Assembly: GCA_964400105.1 (NCBI GenBank)
Contig: CAYNTG010000015.1
Coordinates: 1-40,160 of the forward strand
From: CAYNTG01 sp964400105
GTDB lineage: Bacteria > UBP14 > UBA6098
Length of the DNA: 40,160 nt
Direction: 5' to 3'
In this document: positions 1 through 7,800 of the stretch, piece after piece
Layout: each line of letters begins with the position of its first letter
Numbering within the stretch: position 1 is the stretch's first letter
The notes under the pieces: model-generated
Told to the model about the DNA's origin: nothing
Databases searched by the model: none
Seen by the model: the letters and a program-made list of their open reading frames with translations, nothing else
Position numbers and translations under genes: made by a program

Positions 1-286
1 TCGGATGTCGCGAGTTATGAGTGGAATGGCTAACGGTCGGCACGCGCCGACAGGCAACGCGCTACGGGCAGGCGATTTTACCGAGAAATTAATATGTTCT
101 GGCCCTTCGCGGGGCTGTTTCTCCGCAACAGCCGGATTGAAGCGCTGGCGCGGGGGCGGTTGTGTGGTGTGGATGGGATTTTTGCGTGCGAAGCAACCGC
201 AAAAATCGTGACAGCGCGCGGGTCGGGCAAACGCGCGGAAGACGGACTGTAGGGGCGCGGCCATCCGACCCGCCCGGGGTGGTGTC

Positions 287-306
287 ATTCCCGTGAAAAC
301 GGGAAT
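287..306. repeat. ATTCCC-N8-GGGAAT palindrome (dRS3-like)
   Basis: ATTCCC and GGGAAT are separated by exactly eight bases, and a second GGGAATGAC follows at about 320. The spacing matches the known Neisseria dRS3 element pattern, but such GTCATTCCCG palindromes occur in many unrelated bacteria. Common descent with dRS3 is not implied. Confidence 0.5.
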
Positions 307-519
307 CCAGATAGTCGGGAATGACCGGTGTATCAATTAGCAATGAGCAATGGATAATTTCGTAGGGGCGATCCGGTTGACTGAAGGGAAATCCCACGGA
401 CGGGTCGCCCTTTTTTATTATCAGCGAAGATTTTCATCAGCGGAGCGAATCGGCGAAGCCGTTGAGCACCTTATCTGTCGGCATTGCCGCCCGCGGAGAC
501 GCGCCCTTTTTTTATCGTT

Positions 520-598
520 CCCTTCGACTCCGATCGGGGAACGGACAGGTCGGTCGTTGAGCAACGTTTACCGAGCGGAGTCGAGGTAAATCGAAACA
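520..598. repeat. TTCGACT...AGTCGA inverted intergenic element, copy 1
   Basis: CCTTCGACTCC near the left end is inverted as GGAGTCGAGG near the right end, with GGTCGTTGAGC between. A related element with the same words (TTCGACTACGCTCAG, CGGTCGTTGAGC, GCGAAGTCGAAAC) lies at 24495-24567, so this is a dispersed family. Confidence 0.5.
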
Positions 599-735
599 GA
601 CCCCTCAAGGCAAACGGGCCAACGCAAGAGTCGTCCCTACGGATTGAAAACGAGATTGCGACATTTTCCCGTAGGGGAGGGTCTTGTGCCCTCCCGCCGC
701 GCGATAAATCGTAAATTACGGGAGCACTACTACAA

Positions 736-767
736 ATAAAAAAGGATAGAACATCTTGTCCTATCCT
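736..767 (-). terminator. Rho-independent terminator downstream of the tRNA genes
   Basis: Read on the minus strand, AGGATAG/CTATCCT arms with a continued stem (one mismatch, 3-nt loop) are followed directly by a run of six T. It lies downstream of the minus-strand tRNA-Val/tRNA-Asp pair and is the best-formed terminator of the three hairpins here. Confidence 0.7.
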
Positions 768-855
768 CAAGTTTTTACGGGGTCGATGGGATTTGGCGGC
801 AGCGCCGCAGGCAATATGGGTTCAAATCCCTGGGCTACTATTTAATAATAACAAA

Positions 856-882
856 GGGATAAGCTATGTTCTAGCTTATCCC
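856..882 (-). terminator. Hairpin in tandem unit 1
   Basis: GGGATAAGCTA and TAGCTTATCCC form a perfect 11-bp stem with a 5-nt loop. On the minus strand the hairpin is followed by TTTGTTATTATT, a weak terminator-like tail. It lies downstream of a tRNA-Asp tail fragment. Confidence 0.5.
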
Positions 883-973
883 TCGATTTTATGGCGGGGT
901 CGATGGGATTTGGCGGCACGCGCCGCAGGCAATATGGGTTCAAATCCCTGGGCTCCTATTTAATAATAACAAA

Positions 974-1000
974 GGGATAAGCTATGTTCTAGCTTATCCC
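974..1000 (-). terminator. Hairpin in tandem unit 2, just downstream of tRNA-Asp
   Basis: This is identical to the hairpin 118 bp away: an 11-bp perfect stem and 5-nt loop, with TTTGTTATTATT following on the minus strand. It is the first hairpin reached by a transcript leaving tRNA-Asp and is probably its primary terminator. Confidence 0.55.
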
Positions 1001-1013
1001 TCGATTTTATGGC

Positions 1014-1088
1014 GGGGTCGACGGGATTTGAACCCGCGATCTTCGGCTTGACAGGCCGATGTGTTAAACCAGGCTACACCACAACCCC
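1014..1088 (-). tRNA. tRNA-Asp (anticodon GTC)
   Basis: The minus strand folds as a complete cloverleaf. The acceptor stem pairs GGGGTTG with CGACCCC (one T-G pair). The anticodon loop CTGTCAA sits between TCGGC and GCCGA, giving anticodon GTC. The T-arm is GCGGGTTCAAATCCCGT. CCA is not encoded. It lies 24 nt downstream of tRNA-Val and is probably co-transcribed with it. Its last 17 nt are copied twice downstream. Confidence 0.93.
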
Positions 1089-1112
1089 GAAATCATATAA
1101 TGTTTTTAATAT

Positions 1113-1186
1113 GGGCGAAACAGGATTCGAACCTGCGACTTCCTGCGTGTAAGGCAGGCGCTCTAGACCAGCTGAGCTACTCGCCC
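1113..1186 (-). tRNA. tRNA-Val (anticodon TAC)
   Basis: Minus-strand cloverleaf. The acceptor stem pairs GGGCGAG with TTCGCCC. The anticodon stem CCTGC/GCAGG encloses CTTACAC, giving anticodon TAC. The T-arm is GCAGGTTCGAATCCTGT. It starts 43 nt after the stop of the small membrane-protein gene, so all three may share a transcript. Confidence 0.94.
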
Positions 1187-1229
1187 TTACTCCTGTTGCC
1201 CTCAATACAATGAGCGATATTCCGCCGTC

Positions 1230-1487
1230 TTAGCTTTGCTTTTCCGGCTCGTTTCCGGCATCGGCCGTCCGATACTTCGGCTTAATCAAAATGCCGATCG
1301 GTAGAAAAACACAATAGCCGAGAACGAGCAGAAGGGGCGCTATCGTAATATCCCCGGTAGAAAGAACCACGAAACCGAGAAGTATAAAAACAACCGCTAT
1401 CGCAATCAGCGCGAAATTTCGACCTGAAAAGGGCAATCTCTGTCCTTCACTTCCGCGCTTGCCGATATTTTTCTTTTTTGCACCCAT
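1230..1487 (-). CDS. Small two-helix membrane protein (DUF3098-like)
   Basis: The 85-residue product has a basic N-terminus (GAKKKNIGKRG), then two hydrophobic segments at about residues 25-45 and 50-68 joined by a short STGDITIAP turn, and a polar C-terminus. This layout resembles the small DUF3098-type membrane proteins of FCB bacteria, with the APLLLVLGYCVFLPIGI segment the most family-like part. The assignment rests on pattern memory only. A GGAG lies 10 nt before the ATG, and a promoter with a perfect TATAAT lies just upstream. It precedes tRNA-Val and tRNA-Asp on the same strand. No biochemical role is known to me. Confidence 0.6.
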   Translation of the reverse strand: MGAKKKNIGKRGSEGQRLPFSGRNFALIAIAVVFILLGFVVLSTGDITIAPLLLVLGYCVFLPIGILIKPKYRTADAGNEPEKQS

Positions 1488-1501
1488 TTTAACGAAGCTC
1501 C

Positions 1502-1530
1502 ATTATATAGTTAGCGAGCTTTGAACACAA
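1502..1530 (-). promoter_or_regulatory. Sigma-70-type promoter for the small membrane protein and tRNAs
   Basis: On the minus strand, TTGTGT (-35), a 17-bp spacer and a perfect TATAAT (-10, at 1502-1507) lie just before the small membrane gene. The transcript probably continues into tRNA-Val and tRNA-Asp. Confidence 0.6.
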
Positions 1531-1542
1531 GACTTTTTTTAA

Positions 1543-3849
1543 CTATTTGATTAATAGTAAACGCCTGCTCGCCGTGATATTCGCACAGGTAACCTTCGCA
1601 AGATATATGCCGGATGGAACATCGCGGCCAAATTCGTCGATTCCGTTCCAGCGTTCGTTATAATAACCGCCGTTTAGCTGTTTTCCATCCATGATAGTTT
1701 TAATAAGACGCCCCGAAAGATCGAAAACCTCGATGGTCGTTCGACCCGCGAAAGGCAATCCGAACTCGATATTCGTGCTCGCGTTGAATGGGTTCGGGTA
1801 TGCATTCATATCGATATGATCGGGTTTCCATATTATCTTGTTTTCGCCGATATCGATACAATCGACGACGATTAGGTCGTCGATATACCAGCCACGTGCC
1901 GTGCCGGCACCATCCGCGCCGAGATGGAAGCGAATTATAACCGTATCCATCGCATAATCAGAAAGATCGAAAGACTCCTGATGCCACGTGTCGCCATATC
2001 CGGTTCCGCCGAAGCATAGCTCGCCGCCCATTGTAGTATTGTGCGATGAGACGGTTCCGTCGTATCCATTGAAAACGGCCGGTGCGATTACCCATGTCGT
2101 GTCGTAATAATTCGTAACCTTGACGTTGGCACCGTCCCAGAAATACCCGGCATACTCACCGGCCAATTTATACCAATGTTGTAGCTGTAATTGAGGATTA
2201 TTTGCCACCAGAAAGACCGTGAAGTCCAGCGTCCAGTCGGCGTTGTTCATGTAATTGCCGTGGAGATTTGTTCCCCAGCATAAGCTTCCTGAATGCGCGC
2301 TGTATGGGGGAGGGATAAGCGTATCCGGACGACCCCACTGCCATCCATCGACAGGAACAGCGACTCCTCCAGCCGAGTTTGTATCGAAATCCGTTTCGAA
2401 AAGGATTGGGGACATGTTAAAATCGACAACGATCGTCTCGTTTCGAGCGATAGTGAACGGTCCCGCCTCCCGATAGGCAAAACTATCGCGGGTGCAAAGG
2501 AGATTCCACGTCCCGGCCTTGATCGAGTCGATGAAATACTCTCCGGAGACATCCGAGATGTCGTAATTTCCGAGTCCGACTACCTCGATTTTTGCTCCGG
2601 ATTCATCGGTTCTATAATCGAGATCGACGGTTCCCTTGATCACACCGAACGATTCTTGCAGCCCGATATCGTCGATATACCATCCGGGCAACTCGTTCAA
2701 GCCGTCAGCGGCGAAATGGAATCGTATCCAAATCTCGCCGTAAGTGACAAACGAAGACAGGTCGATAGAATTATATTCCCAACCGACGGAACTTCCAGAG
2801 AAGGCCGGCATTCCGGCAAGGAAGCTTCCCGCGCCAAGCTCCGGGCAAGGATAACCGCCCTCCGGCTCGATGATGCTCCATGAGGTGCCATCGTTCGTGG
2901 AGATCTCGACTATTCCGCCGTCGTCTCCGGAATCGGTCTCGAACCATTGCCACCAGTCGAAGATCGGCTGGCCGACTCCGGCGATGCTCATCCGTGGGAC
3001 ATATAGGATACAGTTCGAATAGCTCGAATAATTAGCTTCCTTTTTGGTTGCCCAGCAATATGGGAAGGAGTGCACCGTCGTCGGCCCGACGGAAAGCGGC
3101 CTTCCAAGCTCCCAATCGTTCGGATCGCCATCGGTCTCGATATCGGTCGCGGTATAACAATCGTTGAAATAGGGCGGATATACGACCAAGTCCGAGCGGA
3201 ATCTTATCGATAGGGAATCGTGCAGGGGAGTGGTCGCGCTTTTATGCCTTCCAACACACAACCCGATCGTCCCGGTGTTGTTTTCGATCCCGACGAAACC
3301 CTCGCGATAACTCGATACCATATCATCGACATCTAGATAGTTGATCGTAGCCGAACGGGTATTAAAGTCGAGCACGACCTGAAAAGAATAAGTCGTCCCA
3401 GTCGCGTAATTCTCCTCGACTCTGTCATAGGTGACAACGAACCTGCCATCGGTGTGGGTTTTATAAAAAATCCTACCGCTTCCGGTTTTCATGTCCATAT
3501 ACATCGGAGCGACAACGCTTTGCGGGATCACGGTGTTCGGGATCGTGTCCACCGAAATGTCCGATGTTGCCCAGCTTCCGAGGGCGGTCCAGCCGTTCGT
3601 GCATATCGTTATCTGGGTGAACATGTTGCCGTAGAACTCGAACGGCTCCGGGAGACTCACCGTCGACCGGGCATTGATTCCGCTCGGCCCGGCGGATGCG
3701 CCGTAGGAAACATCTATCCATTCGAACGTCGGCCCGCCGGTCTCATCAGAATCGATCCAACGATAGCCATAAGAATCGGGACCGCCGGCTCCCGCCATAA
3801 GAACCGAACTACAAGAAAAAACCAATAAAAGAATTACGAAGCGCTTCAT
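1543..3849 (-). CDS. Secreted jelly-roll protein with T9SS type A sorting domain
   Basis: The predicted product is 768 residues. I chose the ATG at 3849 because GGAGAGG lies just before it and the protein then opens with a signal peptide (MKRFVILLLVFSCSSVLMA). The longer frame to 3933 would put 28 polar residues ahead of the signal. Domains in order are an N-terminal beta domain (about 20-230), an immune-inhibitor-A/MAM-like jelly roll ending in PGWYIDDIGL (about 240-400), a carboxypeptidase-regulatory-like fold starting GVIKGTVD (about 402-480), a second jelly roll ending in RGWYIDDLIV, and a T9SS type A sorting domain from about 683 (AYPNPFNAST ... SGIYLAKV). There are no protease residues that I can see, so an adhesive or carbohydrate-binding surface role is an inference. 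Export across the outer membrane by T9SS follows from the family. No T9SS component is in this window. Confidence 0.85.
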   Translation of the reverse strand: MKRFVILLLVFSCSSVLMAGAGGPDSYGYRWIDSDETGGPTFEWIDVSYGASAGPSGINARSTVSLPEPFEFYGNMFTQITICTNGWTALGSWATSDISVDTIPNTVIPQSVVAPMYMDMKTGSGRIFYKTHTDGRFVVTYDRVEENYATGTTYSFQVVLDFNTRSATINYLDVDDMVSSYREGFVGIENNTGTIGLCVGRHKSATTPLHDSLSIRFRSDLVVYPPYFNDCYTATDIETDGDPNDWELGRPLSVGPTTVHSFPYCWATKKEANYSSYSNCILYVPRMSIAGVGQPIFDWWQWFETDSGDDGGIVEISTNDGTSWSIIEPEGGYPCPELGAGSFLAGMPAFSGSSVGWEYNSIDLSSFVTYGEIWIRFHFAADGLNELPGWYIDDIGLQESFGVIKGTVDLDYRTDESGAKIEVVGLGNYDISDVSGEYFIDSIKAGTWNLLCTRDSFAYREAGPFTIARNETIVVDFNMSPILFETDFDTNSAGGVAVPVDGWQWGRPDTLIPPPYSAHSGSLCWGTNLHGNYMNNADWTLDFTVFLVANNPQLQLQHWYKLAGEYAGYFWDGANVKVTNYYDTTWVIAPAVFNGYDGTVSSHNTTMGGELCFGGTGYGDTWHQESFDLSDYAMDTVIIRFHLGADGAGTARGWYIDDLIVVDCIDIGENKIIWKPDHIDMNAYPNPFNASTNIEFGLPFAGRTTIEVFDLSGRLIKTIMDGKQLNGGYYNERWNGIDEFGRDVPSGIYLAKVTCANITASRRLLLIK

Positions 3850-3904
3850 TTGTAACCTCTCCTTCAGGGAATCGTTTCCATGCTTTTGAATTATATGTTT
3901 ATCT

Positions 3905-3933
3905 AACATATAAAACCTTTCTACCTTTTCCAA
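3905..3933 (-). promoter_or_regulatory. Candidate promoter of the jelly-roll protein
   Basis: Minus strand: TTGGAA, a 17-bp spacer, TATGTT. It lies inside the upstream part of the longer reading frame, which supports the start at 3849. Confidence 0.45.
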
Positions 3934-3974
3934 TAACTTTTTTAGTAATTATTTAATTTACATAGATTATCGCA

Positions 3975-4859
3975 TCATTCGATACGGATATCGGTCAAAA
4001 CAAGCTTGAATTGCAGGGGCGCTCCGTCGATTTCGGAGATATCGTATTTAAGCCGACCTGAGACCTTATTCACGACGCGTGATTCGAAAGCCTCGCGCTT
4101 TTCCAGATAACTCCCTCTATAAATTACTACCGCCCATGGATAATTTTTTTGCTTAACCGCGATTCTGCCCTCGCCGCCATCGCCGGAAAAATTATCACTT
4201 TCCGAAAACATATCTTTAGATTTTTTGATCGAATCGCTTTCTTTATTGCTTTCATCGAGATTTGCGTCCTCTTTCGACAGAACTTCCTCATCGACCGTAT
4301 CGTTTTCCATGATAGTTATTATCAGGTCTGCAAATTCCACCGAATCGCCGAGCGCGATCTCGAATTCGACCGGTAGCGGCGGCGGCGCGACGATGGTCTC
4401 CCAGTCGAATTCGCTGAGGCGATAGAGAAACTCGCCGTAATCGTGCGCCTCCATGATAACCGTCGGAGGATCGACGAGATACAGCGTGATAAGGCTATCG
4501 ACCATGCAGGGCAAATCCTCCCTCAATTTTGAATAAATGGGCGGCATGGTCGAGAAGACGACCGCATCGACCTCGAGCTTCTCGCCGAGTGCGACCGCAC
4601 CGTCGAGCCGGTCCGACCGCATAGCGGCGCAAAGTCGCATTCGTTGGACATTCAGAAAACCCGGATCGACCGAGACCTCGACGCTGTCCTCATCGATAAG
4701 CTGGATTCCGTAAAGGCGTAAATCCTCCTCGACATCCAGCATCCCGGAGTCGCGCCCGGAAACTCGATCCATCGTTGCCAACGAATAAATTCTGAACTTA
4801 TCGCCGCAACCGGAAAGAATAATCGCGGCGAATATTATCGATACGACCGTCTTTTTCAT
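3975..4859 (-). CDS. Orphan lipoprotein downstream of the large protease
   Basis: The 294-residue product opens with a lipoprotein signal, MKKTVVSIIFAAIILSGC, with the lipobox cysteine at residue 18. The mature part has no domain I recognise. It has a mixed alpha/beta-looking N-terminal half, a proline patch (APPPLPVE), then an acidic, Ser/Lys-rich linker (about 195-235) and a final beta-rich segment ending LVLTDIRIE. The C-terminal YPWAVVIYRGSYLEKREAF part may be a small folded domain. The ATG follows GAGG and starts 9 nt after the stop of the 1932-residue protease gene, so the two are almost certainly one operon. A periplasm-facing or surface lipoprotein that helps the secreted partner is possible but unproven. 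Confidence 0.7.
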   Translation of the reverse strand: MKKTVVSIIFAAIILSGCGDKFRIYSLATMDRVSGRDSGMLDVEEDLRLYGIQLIDEDSVEVSVDPGFLNVQRMRLCAAMRSDRLDGAVALGEKLEVDAVVFSTMPPIYSKLREDLPCMVDSLITLYLVDPPTVIMEAHDYGEFLYRLSEFDWETIVAPPPLPVEFEIALGDSVEFADLIITIMENDTVDEEVLSKEDANLDESNKESDSIKKSKDMFSESDNFSGDGGEGRIAVKQKNYPWAVVIYRGSYLEKREAFESRVVNKVSGRLKYDISEIDGAPLQFKLVLTDIRIE

Positions 4860-4868
4860 AGTGCCTCG

Positions 4869-7800
4869 CTATTTTATCAGCATCATCCTTCTGGTCTGGT
4901 TGAATCCGATACTCGAGCTAAGTTTGTAGAGATAGATTCCGCTCGATGCCCTCTCGCCGGAATCGGTTCTTCCGTCCCATGTCGCGCTATGGACTCCGGC
5001 CTCGATATCGCCATCGACGAGTTTTTTAACGAGGCGACCCTGCAGATCGAATATGTCGAGCCGGATATCCGCCTGTGTCGGCACGTCGAATTCTATCCTC
5101 GTCGTTGCGTTGAACGGATTCGGCACAGCGCCGCGAAGCGCGAATTCGGCGGGTAGAACCTCAGCCGTAATCTTGAACAAACCGCTTTCGAGATAAATCT
5201 CTCCCTCGCCACGCAGCACGAAGTCCTTACCACCACCACCGCCACCATCGATAAGATAGACGCCATCGCCTGCATCGAATCGAACGACGCCCGATTTTGA
5301 AAGATATAGATCGAACACGCCGACCCCGTTGAAGATGCTGAGGCAGCGATCTCCGCTGTGGAGAAGATATGCATTCGGCTCGTCGCCGAACGGAACTGCC
5401 GGCGGAATGTATCCGATCCTCTCATCGCCGACACCGACACTAAGCACGTTCCCGAACGCATCGAGCCGAAGGCCCGGAGCGCACGGCTTGACCCGGCAGC
5501 GCGCGCCGAAATCGAGCGTCATATCGCAATCCGCGCTAACCAGAACCCAATACCCGTTCGTGGGATCGAAACCGGTGGCATCGACGTATGCCGTTCCATT
5601 GTATCGGTAGAAGTTCCCGGCTATGTATGCATCAGGAACGAACGTTGCGCTGGAGAAAGGCACCGTGGAATCGGCCATCACGCTGCCGACCATATTCCAG
5701 CCGGCACCGAGATCGATCTCGTAGTGCGTAATAGGCGCCCCGGTATGATAGTAATCCACCGACGAGGTGTAGAGAACCCAGTATCCTAACCCCGGAATAA
5801 CGGAATCTGCGGCGACATAAGCGCCCAAAGAATTATCGTAATAATAAACATCCGAAGAGTGACCCGGAAATACCGTAGCAACGGATTTGTTCTCCAAATC
5901 GACCGGAAGCGAAAGGAGGTTCCATCCGGGGGAGACGTGGAAATCGACATCGACCTCCGCAGGCCCGAAGATATTGAAATAATCCTCGATCATCGCCCGG
6001 ACGAACTCGGTCTTGTTGTTCGGATCGGTGGTATCATAAACAGCCGACAAGGGTATCGACGAAAAGAGCGTTTTCGAATCGAGCATGGTTTTTCCGCATA
6101 TAACCGGCCCGTCGAAAGAACCGAATGACAGATCGGCCATCACGCTCGGCCCGTAAAGCCCGTCCGGCGCGAGGTCAAAACTGCCGAACGGCGATATCAC
6201 GAAGAGGTTCATTCCGGCGAACGGCCCTCCTACATCGCCGACAACCAAACCGGCCTCCTCGTTCGAGATTGCGCATACATCCTGCTGAACGGAGTCCAAA
6301 CCAAATTTTTGCGCAGGGAAATCGCCCGGCAAAACGCCGCTGCTGTATCTATCCCAGAGGTAATCCTGCGAGAAGAGGGCGAAGTTGCCGCCGGCAGTCA
6401 GGTATGTATCGATATTCGACTCGTCGGAGGCCATCAGCGTCGTGCTGTCCGAATAAAGCATTCCGGTGAACCAGATTACGACGTCGTAATCGAACATCTC
6501 TGCGGCGGTCGGCCCTTCGGCCCATTGGTCGTTAAGATCGATTCCGTCGAATGCGATTCCCGCGCTGTCCAGAGCATCGATATACGCCCAGCTTTCGTCG
6601 ATTCCGCCGCCCCAGCTGCTTCCGTCGTCATCGACAAGAAGAACGTGGGCGGTGTCCTCCGGCGTCTTCGGATAGGCGAGCGCATATCCGGAGCGATCGG
6701 AGATGCCGTGCGATTGATGCGTTTCAAGATAATAGGCGTTCCATATGTCGTTCGTGGCGGATTCGTCCGTCCAATCGGTGCTGTCGCCGGGAACCGTGGC
6801 GATCAAAGAGAACGAGGTCGAGTCGTCTAGATCCGTCGTGTGATAGATATCGTAGAACTCGACCGAGATTCCCGCCATTGGACGCATCCTCGGCGATGTC
6901 GCCGAAGGAATGCGGCTCGCGCTCTTATCGACGAAGGCGATCTCCGCCGGTTCCGGTCCAGGTCCCGGGCCGGATGGACGAAAATCGATATCGAAGTATT
7001 CGGCATAGACCTCGAGGAGAAAATCCGCCATATCGACATCCCAGTTGGAAAGATCGGAGTCGAATATCTTGCTCCGCGTCGGCGATTCGAGCGGAGTCGT
7101 TTCGTCGAATATCAAACTCGGATGCGTTGTGAGGTGCTTAATTCCGATGTGTATCTGATCGCCCGGTAGAAGCTGCACGGGGCATCCGAGGCTTTCGAGA
7201 TTTATATATGTCCATTGAAGGCCCGCTGTCGGGCTGAATGGAACCGGCGATATGGTAAGCGGCGCGATAAGTTCGTCTCCGAAATCGGGGAATCCGGCGC
7301 CGTCGTCGCCCCAGATATGGAACTCGACATTGTCATAAACCCCGGACGAATCATAAAAGCACATTCTCGCCGTCGTGAGCGTGCATGGTGCCCAAAGATC
7401 GAAGCGCGTGCATTCCACCGAGTTCACGGGTAGATGCGAACGGTAGTAAAACAGCGATTCGGGATATTCCCAATATGTGTGCCATTCCGCCGTTCCCGGG
7501 CTGCCTATCGGCGGCCACCAGTGAAGCGGAACCTCGCCGTCGTGGAAACTCTCCGCCGACAAAAGGCGCGGCGGATTTACGGGCAAATTATATGGAATCA
7601 GATTGAAGTCTTTAACCTTGTCCATGTTGATCGAGACGAGCGCCGATTGCGACTCGAACCATGTTCGATTTGCGGAAACGATATATGTTCCCGGTTCGAG
7701 ATCGTCGATTTCATAATATCCGTCGACGTTTGTTGTATCGCAAATGTCCAAATCCTCGATCCGAACGATACTTCCCGAAAGATCGGTCGGGGGAGGGCTT

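Larger units (their letters stand above)
1..735. repeat. Gene-free, repeat-rich intergenic region
   Basis: No open reading frame here looks like a real gene: the candidates are short, overlap on both strands and carry no domain or ribosome binding site. The stretch holds several short palindromes. At 361-416 a GTAGGGGC start is followed by GGGCGATCCG pairing with CGGGTCGCCC and then a T run. At 675-695 GGGAGGG pairs with CCCTCCC across a 7-nt loop. At 287-306 there is an ATTCCC-N8-GGGAAT element, and at 520-598 a TTCGACTCC / GGAGTCGA inverted element. The same motifs recur around 24480-24590 and 39950-40110, so these are dispersed intergenic repeats of this genome. Confidence 0.7.
779..1013 (-). 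repeat. Two tandem copies of tRNA-Asp 3' tail plus terminator hairpin
   Basis: Units start at 779 and 896, and the real tRNA-Asp starts at 1014, giving a period of 117-118 bp. Each unit begins with the same word as the tRNA gene end (GGGGTCGA, then T or C, then GGGATTTG on the plus strand). It then diverges into a GC-rich linker, a T-arm-like word GGGTTCAAATCCC, an A/T-rich spacer and an 11-bp hairpin. The two units differ by an indel in the GC linker (GGCAGCGCC against GGCACGCGCC) and by one base (CTACTA against CTCCTA). Neither unit can fold into a full tRNA, since the anticodon arm and 5' half are missing. They look like duplications of the tRNA tail together with its downstream terminator. 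Confidence 0.75.

Noticed and set aside
779..1013. Extra tRNA genes in the tandem units
   Set aside because: Only the 3' tail and a T-arm-like word are present. Acceptor, D and anticodon arms are missing.
3850..3933. Upstream extension of the jelly-roll gene
   Set aside because: GGAGAGG and a signal peptide at 3849 point to the shorter start. A promoter overlaps the extension.
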